Assembly (NCBI GenBank): GCA_023055425.1
Contig: JALGPY010000006.1
Location: 74,184,127-74,248,126, forward strand
DNA from: Linanthus parryae
Taxonomy: Eukaryota > Streptophyta > Magnoliopsida > Ericales > Polemoniaceae
Reading direction: 5' to 3'
Length of the DNA: 64,000 nt
The position numbers and the translations under genes are program-made. This document shows positions 1 through 11,247 of the stretch, piece by piece (position 1 is the first letter of the stretch; every line of letters starts with the position of its first letter). The notes below the pieces were generated by a model, which was not told the origin of the DNA, made no database searches, and worked only from the letters and a program-made list of their open reading frames with translations.

Positions 1-633
1 CCATTAGTATGGACTTGCCCTTCCCCTTGTTTATGCTTTGTTCAGGTGTCCTCAACATATTAAGCAAATTTGGCAGAGGTTTGTTGATCTCATTCATGTT
101 ATAGTTCATGGTGAACTGGCTATAACTACCCTTCAACGGTTGCAGGATGATATCAGTAGACAACTCTTGAATAAATGGGAACTCTAGACGTGCGAGATTC
201 TACAAGTACACGATCATGCAGAGTACATGAGGTCCCACTGGGTTTCCCTCTGACAGATGAAACTTGAACAATGCCTTAGATACCTCATATCTCTCATGCC
301 TTGCTTGCTCTTGGAACAGTTGCCTCAAATGTATGATCATGTCATACGCTTCCATTTTCTCATGTTACTTACGACGCTCAGAGTTCATGGTCCAAAGCAT
401 AGGGCAAGTCACACATTAGAGTCGGCAACGATCTTCTGATGTGCCTTCCTGGCGGCAGCAGTATCATGTTCTGGCGCCTGGGGAACATGTTCCTCTAGAA
501 TGTACAATTTATTTTCTTGCTTGAGAACAATTCTCAAGTTCCTGTACCAGTCCAAAAAATTGATTCCAGATAGCTTGTCCTTCTCAAGGACTGATCATAG
601 TGACAGTGTATGTTTCGATGGATTGTTTGCCAT
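1..633 (-). pseudogene. Copia gag fragment (element A)
   Basis: This is the N-terminal part of a copia gag, the capsid-like protein that packages element RNA. The start codon is the CAT at 631-633, giving MANN..., and it is aligned on the same start in B, D and G. Recognisable pieces are the tryptophan-containing block FLDWYRNLRIVLKQ near residue 30 and a region near bases 20-160 matching the NYNMNEI...LPDLLNML block of the better preserved copies. Several frameshifts and stops break it. The C-terminal zinc knuckle would lie off the left edge. Confidence 0.8.
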
Positions 634-2222
634 TGGAGTTATACAAAATGAGAAATATACACGTTTTAGTACTTTGTGAACAAATGACTATATTTAATAA
701 TGGCTATATTATTAAATATAGTTCCCACTATTTTTCTCGGGTTAATAGCCCTCACCATTAATGCAGAACATATCATATACTTTCTTGTGGGCCAAGATCC
801 ATATTCACTTCTTCTTGAGCCTGCTTTGGCAAGTCACCCAAGAATTAGCTATTTAGGTAGGAATACCTTCCAATTTCATCATATGCAACACTTGTTGCAA
901 TTGAGAAAATAACTCATTATTTATCTATCCCATAGATAATCCCAATTTCCTTGCCTCTAATCTTTCAATCCTATTGAAATAGCTTAGTTGCGTTCATCCT
1001 CTCACTTCAAAATTGCACATTACTAGCTTGTGCCATCGCCATCCTATGATGAATCAAATCGCCATGCTTTGGCATGCGCGAGTTTAATACATTATAGTTT
1101 TGACGAGTGTTAAGTAATGAGAAGGCAAAACACAATATTTTTTCGTTGAGGATTTCCTTATCATCTTTAATTGTTTGTTGATTCAATCAACTGATCAACT
1201 TATTTGGATTGGTCAATCCAAATAAAAGATCCAAGTGTTTATTTATTATCTTGTTACATTTTACATGAATCAACCATACACCAAAATAAATAAGAAGCCA
1301 ATAAATAAATAAAAAATAAATAAACGCGATATGGATGTGGCCTCCTAAAACTTAGATATTCCAAAGCCAGTGAGAATATCTATAAGCCCGAAAAATAGCA
1401 AGCTCATATCCATGTGCTTCCATCTTTAGTCCATGCGCCTTTTCTAAATAACGTCATTTTGTGGTTTCTTCAGTCTTTAAGCTTCTTGTCAATGACTTGA
1501 CTAAATTCTATCTATTTAATTCTAGCTATCATATAAACTAAATAAAGAAACCTCTAAAGCGAGGGAGAAGACGACCTGTAGGCCATAAAACTTAATTAAT
1601 TAATTACATTAATTACAAAAAAATCAAATCACAAAAATAAACATTCACATCATCCTCATCTAAGGCCACATCCAATCACCATGCCAAATTACATAATACA
1701 GTTAAAATCAAATTTTAACACGCTTGGTCAATTTTAGTTCAATTTGGGATTTTCTAGGGTCAAAACGGTCCAAGGGGTCGAACCAATAAAATTGGCTGAA
1801 CCCAATTGCGCCCGAACCGTGCTAAGCCGGTCGAACCAACTTGCGGGGTCAAACCGGCGGTTGGCTGACCTAGGTAGGCCCGTGGCCTTGGTCTGCGCGC
1901 AACATGGAGGGGACAATCACCATGTGGCCGAACCGTAAGAGTTGTTTCCCAAAAATTCTCCTTCCCTTGTGGGCATATTCCCAAAGTAGAGAAAAACACA
2001 TTTTCCCCCAAATTGTGCCCAAACCCTAGATTTTCAAATCACCAAAAGACACATCATATGTGAAAAAAATTCGTTAATTTCAGAACGATATGTAAAATTG
2101 GCTCATTCTCTACTGAATCATATTCAGTTTGCATCATTATGTCAATATCAATTTTACGCGAAAAATAGTAGAACGGTGTAAAACAGTAACACATAAAACC
2201 ACGTTATGCGCTACGACCCGTG
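634..2222 (-). other. Long untranslated leader of element A
   Basis: About 1.6 kb separate the PBS from gag with no credible open frame. The same leader occurs in the same place in B, C, D and G. Shared landmarks, read on the plus strand, are a segment near 1590-1700 that recurs beside gag in the others and a GC-rich block near 1800-1890. It is therefore a conserved family part rather than an intergenic gap. Its role, for example in packaging or translation, is unknown. Confidence 0.75.
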
Positions 2223-2234
2223 GCTATGATACCA
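2223..2234 (-). promoter_or_regulatory. Primer-binding site, element A
   Basis: The plus strand reads GCTATGATACCA, the complement of a tRNA-Met primer site with one change (GCTCTGATACCA in copies B and G). It lies one base from the LTR end, as usual in copia elements, and primes minus-strand DNA synthesis. Confidence 0.85.
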
Positions 2235-2235
2235 C

Positions 2236-3634
2236 TGTAGGGATTTGATACGGATAATGCAGCGGGAAAGATTAAACTATTCCGTTCAAGACCATACAAG
2301 AATCGCAGGACAATCCATCGTGACGTGGTAAGGGAAAATAGTTGTGTACCTTGTTTGTCTGACAAATCATGTTATGTAGAATTTTTTCCACGTATCTATG
2401 AGTATCCACAGCTAGGATTGTACTGGATTCCTTCTCACATTTGTGTGCTAACTCACAGCAAGAAGGAGGAAGAAGAAGATCACGCAAAACGGGGCTCCAA
2501 GAGCCGCGCGCCACACGAGGCCGACAGCGCAAGGGGACGTACGGGTGAGGGTTTCAGCCCTTCACTTGTCTCTCTCATTTCTTTGTTATTTTAACTCAAA
2601 TGAAACTCTTGTGAAAATTATAATCTAGGAGTGCCTATATATATAGTTAACAACTCCGTGCTAACTACATATTTTTCCTATACTAATCATGTCCAAACAC
2701 GGATTAGTCAACTTTGCAATACTAAGTTTGCTTTTGGTTGCGTAGTGATCATTTTCTTTAATTAGTCCTAATAATTAATCCCCAAATCCAGTTTAATCCA
2801 TAGGGTGTGTGAACCCATAGGTTTCTACTTAGTTGGTAGTAACAGTTACTAATATAGAGCGTTGTCTAGCAACACATCTATACCGCCCAACTCATAGAAA
2901 TTGTCGGTGATCCGACAAACCTTGTGACCAATGTTACCATATTGTTTTATCCCTTTGTCACTATATCCGGATTGAACACGAGACATAAATGTCACACTCT
3001 TATACCCAATCCATAGTTTCTCGATCTTGGTAATAGGCTTATCTATACAGATAACACCAATATCCCATATTGATTTATCCGAGTCTGGCCAGATATTCAA
3101 TAAGCACTACTCCTCGAGTGGCCGTGGATATTTTCTCCCGTTTTGTGGGAGGGACAAATCCTCTCTACATCACTACCATCTCTATGCTTGCTTTCTATTA
3201 TGTACGATAACCGCCTTTATTACTACCCAGTCACGGTGTAGTGTTTTCACGATATCAAAATACATTATTTCGTAACTATGATATCTAGTGAAATCAAGTC
3301 TAAGGCCTACAATACCATTGTCACTACGATAACCACTTGTGACTTTAACATAACTCATATGTAGCGTCCTCGTGGTGGGTCATCCAAGTATGTTATTACG
3401 CCTGATACATAACCATGTGTTAGACATGATATCTCCATATCAATCTACCCACATGCTAGTCTATAATTGATCGTCCTAATAAACAATATACATGACTAGG
3501 GATATTTAAGATAAACAACAACTATAATCTAAGGGCTTCATTATATACATACCTCCATAAATGATACAAAGAATAATCTAGCAAATATAATGTTCATACT
3601 AAAATAAGGTTGCCACTGGGCATCTATTCCAACA
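2236..3634 (-). repeat. 5' LTR of element A (CopA family)
   Basis: On the plus strand the LTR starts TGTAGGGATTTGATACGG and ends CTATTCCAACA, 1399 bp. It aligns along its length with the LTRs of B, C, D and G, sharing the segment with TCGAGTGGCCG near 3114, the block with CCCATAGGTTTCTA near 2815, and the GC-rich stretch near 2500-2530 that follows the TATA region. Its partner 3' LTR is outside the window. Confidence 0.9.
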
Positions 3635-3751
3635 TCATTCCCCCCTTAAGACAACACTTCATCCCCGAAGCTTAAAATCATGTTCCAAAATATAGTCCAC
3701 CAAAAATTGTGATCCAATTCCCACGGAACTATGCACAAGTAAAATGCAAGA
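3635..3751 (-). mobile_element. GY0 scrap: gypsy 3' untranslated end with PPT-like tract
   Basis: On the minus strand this ends in CTTCGGGGATGAAG followed by a purine tract TTAAGGGGGGAATGA. The same arrangement precedes the GY 3' LTR at 36440-36494, and it is typical of the region just before a gypsy 3' LTR. Its orientation agrees with the GY0 gag segment (about 30700-32294) once the inversion is undone. GY inserted at its right edge and element A abuts its left edge. It has no coding content. Confidence 0.55.
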
Positions 3752-3756
3752 CGTAA
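3752..3756. repeat. Target-site duplication of GY, left copy (CGTAA)
   Basis: CGTAA lies directly before the GY LTR start TGTAATACTCCG. The matching copy, TTACG on the plus strand at 32295-32299, lies directly outside the other end of GY. The two are now 28 kb apart in inverted orientation because of the inversion. Confidence 0.75.
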
Positions 3757-3865
3757 TGTAATACTCCGTATTTAAGTTAGGGGGTTATTTAGTCATTTCG
3801 TAAAAATATTCAAAAATTTGTTTTTTTTTTTATATTTCAAACTTATTCTCGACTTTAGACTTATT

Positions 3866-4767
3866 ACCATGGGAAGAAGATTTACCTTTGTAGTCTTTGC
3901 TACTGGAGGATTTGTGTTTATCCTTGCAGAAGTTTGTGTTTCCAAATTTCTTTTTTTATCTTTAGCATTCAGGTCAAGGCTTTGGAAATTAGAGCAAAGG
4001 GATCTTCATCATCATCTTCATCATTTTCAAATCTTCGAGATGGTAAATTCTCCTTAGCCTTGAGATCTATATTCTTAACACTATCTGTCAGTTATCCATC
4101 AACTTCATTCATGGAAATTTCATGTGTGAGCATCTTTCCCTGCAAGTCATCAAGTTGAAGTGATGCTTGATCTTGAGCTTCTTCAATAGCAGTAGTCTTT
4201 GGTTCCCGTTTGGCTTTGGGAAGACTTCTCAAGATCTTCCTGAATTTCTCTTAATTGGGATTTTTTTTCCAAAGAGTCCAAATTGTGGACAATGTCAGTG
4301 AACCTCTTGAACATATCCTTGATGGATTCATCTCCATTCATCATAAGCATGTCGTACTGTCTGAGAAATATGTTGATTTTTTTCTGCTTGACTTGATTGG
4401 TTCCTTCAAAGGTCACCACCAATTTATCCCATATTTCTTTAGCAGTCTTGCAGCCAGAAATCCTATTGAATTCATCTGCACTCAAAGCACAATATAAGAG
4501 ATTCATAGCTCTGTAATTTTTAGGGTATTTTTCTAATTCAGAAGCGGAAGGTGAATCCTCTGTCTTGGGAGTTCTGACCACATCTTTCTCTGTGTAGAAT
4601 CTATGAGAACCATTCTGAATGATATCCACAAATCCATATCTTTGATCAATGATGAACATTTTCACCAGGGCTTTCCAGTGCACAAAGTTGTCACAACAGA
4701 ATAGAAGAGGTTTGTTAGCAACTCTTCCCTGAGAGAAAGCACCATCACCTACAATACTCATAATCAT
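3866..4767 (-). pseudogene. Sirevirus gag fragment (S0)
   Basis: The frame from 4767 down to about 4183 holds the Sirevirus gag core: FVHWKALVKMFIIDQ near residue 30, then EFNRISGCKTAKEIWDKLVV, QVKQKKINIFLRQYDML and MFKRFTDIVHNLDSL. A frameshift near 4255 then breaks it. Below that, the out-of-frame continuation LQGKMLTHEISMNEVDG, with an acidic stretch near 4000, still matches S1 gag. The zinc knuckle is absent because the fragment ends at 3866. The function in an intact element is RNA packaging in the virus-like particle. Confidence 0.85.
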
Positions 4768-4796
4768 CAGATGGTTAAATCTATGCAGTGATACAA

Positions 4797-4808
4797 GCTC
4801 TGATTCAA
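4797..4808 (-). promoter_or_regulatory. Primer-binding site, S0 (decayed)
   Basis: The plus strand GCTCTGATTCAA differs at two positions from GCTCTGATACCA. It lies 15 bases inside the LTR end rather than one base as in S1, so either the LTR end here has drifted or this copy belongs to a subfamily. Confidence 0.65.
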
Positions 4809-4823
4809 ATTGAGAGACAATAT

Positions 4824-6008
4824 TGTAGGTAGTAAAAAAGGATCAATACTCTAGAAGGAGAGGTTGAATAGAGTATGACTACTTTTTGCAATTTATGCTA
4901 GAAGAGTGGTTTCAAAGAACTTTGCGCAAAGCTGTAAGTATTTCAAAGCCTTTAAGTGAGTTTCAAGTCCTTGGAAAGAAAATGGATGAAAATATAAAGC
5001 TGAGAGCTTTCAAGGCCTTGAAATGCCTTTCAAACCCTTGAACTAAACCTATTTTGTGCAGTTGAATATTGCTAAGTATAGAACAGAAAAATGAATACAA
5101 AAGACACAAAGATTTATAGAGTACACTCCACTTGGACCTCCGTCTCTATCTCAGGAATTTGATCCCTGCAGGATTTTCAACTCAATTCTTATTAATCAAA
5201 AGCTAAGCCCTAGATCTCAAGCATAGAGAGTTCCCTTACTCTGTTACAACTTGTGGTTCTCGCTAACCTATCTAGTACCTTCTCTAGCTAACTGATTCAA
5301 CAATAATTCTTTATTTTTAACTTCAACAATTTAGGAGAACGAAATGTAACATGTATTATCTGAATGATATACAAATATAGATCAGAAAGAAGAACGCTGA
5401 GAGCTGATGAACCAGTTGAATGTGCAGTAATCTTATAAAGAATGGATTGAGTGAAATGAATATTCTTCTGTGTTGATTGTCAATCCTGAGAATGCTCTGA
5501 GTTTATGTGTTCGTGTCTCTTGTTGGAAATCTTCACTCATTCCCTCTTCTGCAGCATGTTTGAATATTAGATCTTCAAAATCTTCTCATAACAAACTTTC
5601 CTAAAAAATAGCTGCAAAACTTTGACTTTTCTAGAAGGTCTTACTAACGACTAGTTGCTCAATATATTCAAGGATATTGACTTGATCTTGTAGCTGAATA
5701 TGTTAGGAAGGTCAAGACATGTTTGCATAAGCACAAAATCAATGAAACAATCCAGTTTCCTTTTCTGTAAGAACATAGTTTAGGCAAGTGACCCTGCAAA
5801 ATAGGCAATTGATTTTCCCTTCAAAAACTTGTTCAAACGTATGGATTAATAATAGTTTAACGCGAACAAATGGTTTATCTTTCATCATCAAGGTGCATAT
5901 AATCAAGAATAGAGAAGTGGGAATCAGATTATAAAGATAAGCCCCCCCTAAGTTTATGCTGTATACTGCTAAGTATGTTTCAAACCTTTGAAACTAGCTG
6001 AACTTACA
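4824..6008 (-). repeat. 5' LTR of S0 (Sirevirus-like)
   Basis: The LTR begins TGTAGG on the plus strand and ends CTGAACTTACA. It contains the family segments: the ATACTCTAGAAGG tract near 4847, the CCACTTGGACCTCCGTCTCT block near 5130, and palindromic TTCAAGGCCTTGAA-type motifs near 5019 with diverged ones near 4940 and 5980. It aligns with S1, S2 and S3 throughout but is clearly older. Confidence 0.8.
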
Positions 6009-6014
6009 GTTTCA

Positions 6015-7123
6015 GTAGGTATCAGAGCATCGGTTCTCGGGTTAAAGTGACTTTCCGATTTTCTTTGTAGAGAAAAAGAAAGGTAACACATTTTCGAAAT
6101 TGAAACTGAACTAGGATAACTCAATTCGAAAATAAAGAAGTAAACAAGCCGCTTGGGGTTTTGGTACTTATGTATTGTTAAACTTGATTTGTACCAAAAT
6201 TGTGGATTAAATGTTAGAGGCTAATTGAGATGTAATACATGAAAAATTTAATTGCCTATTTACATGCGCAGTACTTATGTAAGATGCTTATTTATGTCAA
6301 AATGCTTTCTATAGTGTGTGATGCGTGTCTATGACTATTTATGTTTTTATGTTATTTTGCCGATAAGAGAGTAACGACACTCTGAATTAGAAGACCCTGA
6401 GACCATTCCTTTCATACCTACGAGCGCGAACTTTAAGATAATACTTTGTTTTGTTTCATTTTCAGTTAATTCGACATGTTCATTTCCAAAATTAGAAATT
6501 TTTGACAATAAAGTATTTAAAAAAAAAAGGTTTCTGGAAATTATAGACGTGTCGTGTGAGCTATCAAATGGCAAGTGATATGGACCACTTTCTTTACGAG
6601 TCCGATGGCGCGACTCTTAGAATGGCGGTACTATAAGTTTTACCGACTGCGTAGACTAAATTGGAACCATCGAAACACATGTGAGTTCTCATGGAGAGAA
6701 ATGTTGTGTGACGACACATAGTGTTCTTTTCCCCTCATATGCGTGGAACACTTGAGGTGATTGGTTTTTCTAATCCTATATAGGTAAGACACCATTTTTA
6801 ATGCGGATGAGTCAACAAAAATGACATATTAGTTTTATTTAAGTATTTTAAGTCTAAAATATTTCAAGACTTATTTGAGTGCTAGAAAATTTCGAATCAC
6901 TTTGTAAACGTGATAACTTGTATGTTGGAAGAGACCTTTTAAACATTTGGTGGCGAGCCCTACTTGAACTAATTTTATATGAATCCCTAATGTGATACGA
7001 GTGAGAAGAGACGTAACGAACCGAGAGCGTGTTTTCTGTTGATATAAGTGTCGCATGTGCATTAGCATCGCATACAAGTCTCATGTGCATTAGTTACATT
7101 CTAGTGAAGTATGTTCGTAGTTT
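6015..7123 (+). mobile_element. GY primer-binding site and non-coding interior
   Basis: GGTATCAGAGC at 6018-6028 follows the GY LTR end GTTTCA and is the primer-binding site. The remaining 1.1 kb hold no open frame with any gag or pol signature on either strand. The GY interior continues after S1, where 36440-36494 carry its purine tract. The total interior is only about 1.2 kb against LTRs of about 2.9 kb. GY therefore looks like a non-autonomous gypsy derivative moved by proteins from other elements. The lineage is inferred from the LTR start and PPT style. Confidence 0.6.
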
Positions 7124-7128
7124 CACTC
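7124..7128. repeat. Target-site duplication of S1, left copy (CACTC)
   Basis: CACTC precedes the S1 5' LTR. The other copy is AAGTG on the plus strand at 36490-36494, that is CACTT in element orientation, one mismatch. They pair only if the inversion is undone. Confidence 0.6.
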
Positions 7129-8361
7129 TGTAAGGTCATATGTCGCACAAGGCTTGAAATAGAAAAACTATTTCAAGGCCTCTAATCAGCATTCAAATCC
7201 TTGAATATGTTCTCACTTCAAGGCCTTGAAACTGGATTCAAAGCCTTGAAACTGAATAACCTGTATGCTTATTCTCAGGGGGAGTTTTCTGTGAACTCTT
7301 CTAATATGATTTATTATCTCTCACCCTTATGCTTGATTTATTATTATTTGATTATGAAAGACAAATTAACTCGACATGTTTGAACAGAAGAAGTCATCTG
7401 TTTTACTATACTTTGAAGGAAAATCTATTTTCTACTTTGCAGGGATAGTTTCCTAATCTGACCTGTGCAGGAAAAGAAACAGTTGGAGAAGATGATTCTG
7501 TGATCAATCAAACCTCCATGACAGCTCCTCAATTTATTTAAATGCAAGATCATAGCACTATCTCTGAAGATTGTGATCATCTAACCGTTGGAGAAGATGT
7601 CAAAGATTCAAAGTGAAAATATGGGAAGATTTGCAGAGCTTTTTGAAGTATAAATAGAGCTCATATTTGAAGCAACAAGAACAACACTCAACGTGCAAAA
7701 AGAGAGATAAAGTTCTGGATTGACAAGCATCAAAGAATTTCATCACTCACACAATCCAACACACAGAAGTTAACTGCATTCTTCACTGCAGTTTTCTATT
7801 CCAGTGTTCTTTTGTATTGTACTTTATTGGTAGATCATTTCTGTAATACTTCTACATCATTCTCAAGGATCGTTCAAAGTGAACAAAAGAGAATTCTTAG
7901 TTAACTAGTCAGCTAGAGCAGGTACTAGATAGGTTAGGGAGAACCACAAGCTGTAACAGAGTAGGACAATTCTCTGTGCTTGAGATCCAGGACTTAGCTT
8001 TTGATTATTGATAACTGAGTTGAAAATCCTGCAGGCAGAAAATCCCTGAGGTAGAGACGTAGGTCCAAGTGGACTGAACTCTATAAATCCTTTGTCTCTT
8101 ACATTTACAATTCATTCATATTCATAGTTCTTACAGCACTCAAACTTGTCTGTTTTCAAGGCCTTGAAAAAGACTTGTCTGTTTTTCTACAAGCTGTATT
8201 TCACTCCAAAGGCTTGAATTTTTGTTCAAGGCCTTGAACTCCTTTGCACTAAAACTAAAACTCTTTTTCTCCTCTAGTTTAGCAAAAACTTGGCAAACTA
8301 TATTCAACCCCCACTATATAGGATTTGTGCTGCATATTCATATGCATAATCCCCCATTTCA
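7129..8361 (+). repeat. 5' LTR of S1
   Basis: This is 1233 bp, starting TGTAAGGTCATATG and ending CCCCCATTTCA. TTCAAGGCCTTGAA motifs or close variants occur near 7169, 7218, 8156 and 8226, clustered at the two LTR ends. The internal block with GGTCCAAGTGGACTG near 8071 is shared with S0, S2, S3 and the S1 3' LTR. The region around 7661 (GTATAAATAGAGC) holds a TATA-like box, the probable promoter of the element. The mate at 36495-37785 is 1291 bp. Confidence 0.9.
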
Positions 8362-8363
8362 AT

Positions 8364-8375
8364 TGGTATCAGAGC
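8364..8375 (+). promoter_or_regulatory. Primer-binding site, S1
   Basis: TGGTATCAGAGC is an exact match to the initiator tRNA-Met type PBS of copia elements. It lies two bases after the LTR end. Confidence 0.92.
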
Positions 8376-8405
8376 GTGTATCACTGTATTAGATTTAACC
8401 ATCTG

Positions 8406-10258
8406 ATGATCATGAGTACTGCAGGTGATGGTGGTTTCTCACAGGGAATAGCTTCCAACAGACCTCCTCTATTTTGTGGAGACAATTTTGCTCACTGGAA
8501 AGCCCTAATGAAGATGTTCATCATTGATCAGGACATAGAACTTTGGACCATTATTCAGAATGGACCTCACACCTTCTTTACAGAGAAAGATGGGATCAGA
8601 AATCCCAAATCTGAAGACTCACTCTCCTATGCAGAGTTAGAACAATATTCTAAGAATTATAAAGCTATTAACATCTTATATTGTTCTTTGAATACAGATG
8701 AATTCAACAGGATTTCAGGCTGCAAGACTGCTAAAGAAATATGGGACAAGCTTGTGGTGACATTTGAAGGAACCAGTCAAGTCAAGCAAACCAAGATCAA
8801 CATCTATCTCAGGCAATATGAGTTGTTCAAGATGAATACAGATGAGTCAATCAGAGAGATGTTCAAGAGGTTCACAGACATTGTCAACAACCTTGATTCT
8901 TTAGGAAAACATATTTCCAATGAACAAAAGGTGAGGAAGATACTGAGAAGTCTTCCGAAGGCCAAATGGGAACCAAAGACAACAGCCATTGAAGAAACTC
9001 AAGATCTCTCATCACTACAACTTGATGACCTACAAGGGAAGCTCATGACACATGAAATATCCATGAATGAAGCTGATGGGGAGCTACCTGAAGGTATCAA
9101 GAACCTATCACTCAAGGCCAAAGAGAATGAGAAAATCCAAAGCCTTGAAGCTGAAGATGATGATGGTGAAGATCCTTTTGCACTGATCTCCAAATCCTTA
9201 ACCAGAATTCTCAAAATGAAGAAGAAACAAAGACTTCAGCAGAGAAAGAAACAGATCATCCAATAGCAAGGACTACAAAGATAATTCTTCTTCACCAAAT
9301 AAATCCAAAGTCATGAACTGCTTTGAGTGTGGTGATGCATGACATTTGATAAGAGATTGCCCACACAAGAAGAGCAAGAACTTTCAAAAGAAAGACCATG
9401 AAAGGAGAAAGAAAGCTATGATAGCTTAATGGAATGATTCAGATAGCTCAAATGAATCTGAATCTGAAGAAGAACATGCCAACCCATGCTTCATGGCCAA
9501 GCATGATGAAAGTTCTGAGAAGAACATTGAGGTAATGGTAAACTGTCTAATTTCAAAACCAAAAGATACTCTTTCAAACTATCTCAGAACAATGCTTTTT
9601 AATGAAGAAGATTATTTGAAAGAGATCATTCGAAAGAAAAATTTCATGAGCAAGCAAAAGAGAATTTACAACTTGTTTGTCTAAATCAGAATCTTGAAAT
9701 CTCTCAGAAGAAAACTGACAGAGATTTCAAGGCCTTGAAACCCAGTTTCAAAGCCTTGAAAACACAAGTCAAGGAGGTATTCACTGAGAACTCTTTGATG
9801 AGTAACAACATTGTTGATCTGAAACATCAAGTTGACGAATTGGATAGACAAAAGACTACTCTTGCTGAGAAACTTCAAGAATCTGAATTAGTCAAAGTGA
9901 AGCTTGCAGGCTCAGAACATAAGTTAAACTTGATTCTTGGAGGAAGTTTAAACTCTGTTCATAAAACTGGTATTGGATAAAATTCAAATTTTCCAAGAAA
10001 CAACAATACCAGATTTGTGAAAGGTGGAAGCAAAACTTATCCTAAGTGTCATTTTTGCAACAAGATTGGTCATATGAATATGACTTGTCCTTTCAGAAGA
10101 AGAGATCCTCATATAATGAGGAACACTTTTCCATTTCAACTCAAATGACAAGTTAGACAAATTTGGGTTCCTAAAGGGTTCAGAACACCTAACTTGGTTG
10201 ATCCTGAGTATGAGTCCAAATTCCACACTTGGTCTAATAGTTGGGTAAGACAGTGATT
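8406..10258 (+). pseudogene. Sirevirus gag (S1), broken
   Basis: The start is the ATG at 8406 (or 8412), 31 bases after the PBS, giving MIMSTAGDGGFSQG. The first open stretch of about 286 codons carries the gag core: FAHWKALMKMFIIDQ, EFNRISGCKTAKEIWDKLVV, MFKRFTDIVNNLDSLGKH and LQGKLMTHEISMNE. After a frameshift near 9270 comes a first zinc knuckle at 9319-9360 (CX2CX4HX4C) with an in-frame TGA at 9340. A second, intact knuckle lies at 10047-10088 (CHFCNKIGHMNMTC). Between them lies a coiled-coil-like segment near 9735-9980 that opens with FKALK repeats encoded by the TTCAAGGCCTTGAA motif. In an intact copy gag forms the particle and binds RNA. Confidence 0.9.
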
Positions 10259-10263
10259 GGTTT

Positions 10264-11247
10264 TTGCAGGTTTTCACCAACATCAAAGAACATAAGTGGT
10301 TTATGGATAGTGGTTGCTCAAGACACATGAGTGGAAAAAGATCTCTATCCTCAGAATTGAAAGAGCAATCTGAAGGTTCAATTACACTTGGTGACAAAGG
10401 CAAATGCAACATTCTTGGTATTGGTAAAGTTGGTACAATTTCTGAAAATTCTATTTTTGATGTGTATCTAGTTGATGGTTTGAAATTTAACTTGCTTAGT
10501 GTATCTCAGATTTGTGACAATGGCAACAAGGGTATCTTTGATAGAGAGAAATGTGTGGTGAAAAACGAGAAATCAGGAGATTGCATCCTCACAGCCTCTA
10601 GATCAAACAATGTTTATACTTTTCAGACTAACAAAGTTGCAGGTAAAAGCTTAAAGTGCCTCAAGGCCTTGAAAGAGGATTCAAGGGTTTGGAACATAAA
10701 GCTTGGTCACATTAGCTTGCATACCTTGAAAAAATTAATCTCCAAGGATCTGGTGATAGGATTGCCATCTATCAAGTTCAAAGAAGATGATGTATGCAAA
10801 GCTTGTGCTGAGGGTAAGAAGACCAGAAGCTCATTCAAACCAAAGAAGTTTGTAAGTACCTCTAGACCTATTGAACTAATTCACATGGATTTGTGTGGTC
10901 CTATGAGGACACCAACTCCAAAATGTAAGAAGTATATGCTAGTCATTGTACATGATTACTCTAGATATACTTGGCTTATGTTTTTGAAAGAAAAATCTGA
11001 AGCCCTCTCTGAATTTTCAAAGCTTTGCTGAGAACTTAAAAACTTGATAAACCTACCCATTGCTTCAATTAGAAGTGATCATGGTAGAGAATTTGATCAA
11101 TTAGAATTTGATCTATTTTGTGCTAAGCATGGTTTCTCTCACAATTTTTCTGCTAATGGAGTGGTTGAAAGAAAGAACATGATTCTTGAAGACATGTCAA
11201 GGACATTATTGGGCAGAAGCTGCGAATACTGCAGATTATATTCTGAA
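10264..11247 (+). pseudogene. S1 protease and integrase N-terminal part
   Basis: The frame is open from 10264 to 11028, followed by one in-frame TGA and reading on in the same frame. The protease motif is intact (WFMDSGCSRHMSG near 10299). Next come the GAG-preINT region (NIKLGHISLHTLKKLI), the CXXC pair of the integrase zinc domain (CKACAEGKKT), the first catalytic Asp in HMDLCGP and the second in RSDHGREF. The catalytic Glu is in NGVVERKN. About six residues expected just before NGVVERKN (a PRTPQQ-type stretch) are missing, an in-frame deletion. Coding stops at 11247, the inversion breakpoint, and resumes on the minus strand at 42456. Confidence 0.9.

Larger units (their letters stand above)
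1..3634 (-). mobile_element. CopA copy A, 5' part (Ty1/copia, runs off left edge)
   Basis: This is the 5' portion of a minus-strand copia element: 5' LTR, primer-binding site, long leader and the start of gag. The rest lies beyond the left edge. Order and spacing match B, D and G further right. Its outer end CCAACA at 3634 abuts a gypsy PPT-like scrap, with TCATT as the first flanking five bases. The matching duplication would lie outside the window. All coding sequence here is broken. Confidence 0.9.
3866..6008 (-). mobile_element. S0: truncated Sirevirus-like element (5' LTR + gag)
   Basis: This is a minus-strand fragment with a 5' LTR, a PBS and most of gag. It ends abruptly at 3865/3866 against the GY LTR, so pol and the 3' LTR are deleted. 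Its gag and LTR are related to S1 but diverged. The right outer boundary is CTTACA at 6008, six bases from the GY LTR end. No target-site duplication can be confirmed because the other end is missing. Confidence 0.85.
3757..6014 (+). repeat. GY 5' LTR, gutted by S0
   Basis: Only the ends survive. Bases 3757-3865 begin TGTAATACTCCGTATTTAAG and match the minus-strand start of the GY 3' LTR at 36439 downward, over roughly 60 bases before decay. The last six bases, GTTTCA at 6009-6014, match the 3' LTR end at 32300. Everything between is Sirevirus fragment S0, so most of the LTR was lost when S0 inserted or during a later deletion. Confidence 0.7.
7129..11247 (+). mobile_element. S1, 5' part: Sirevirus-like copia element cut by the inversion
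   Basis: It consists of 5' LTR, PBS, gag, protease and the N-terminal two thirds of integrase, all on the plus strand. It stops within integrase at 11247. The remaining integrase, reverse transcriptase, RNase H, extra reading frame and 3' LTR are on the minus strand at 36495-42456. Together they make one element of about 10 kb. Lineage rests on the gag core, the two-zinc-knuckle gag tail, the PBS and the extra frame after pol. Confidence 0.9.
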
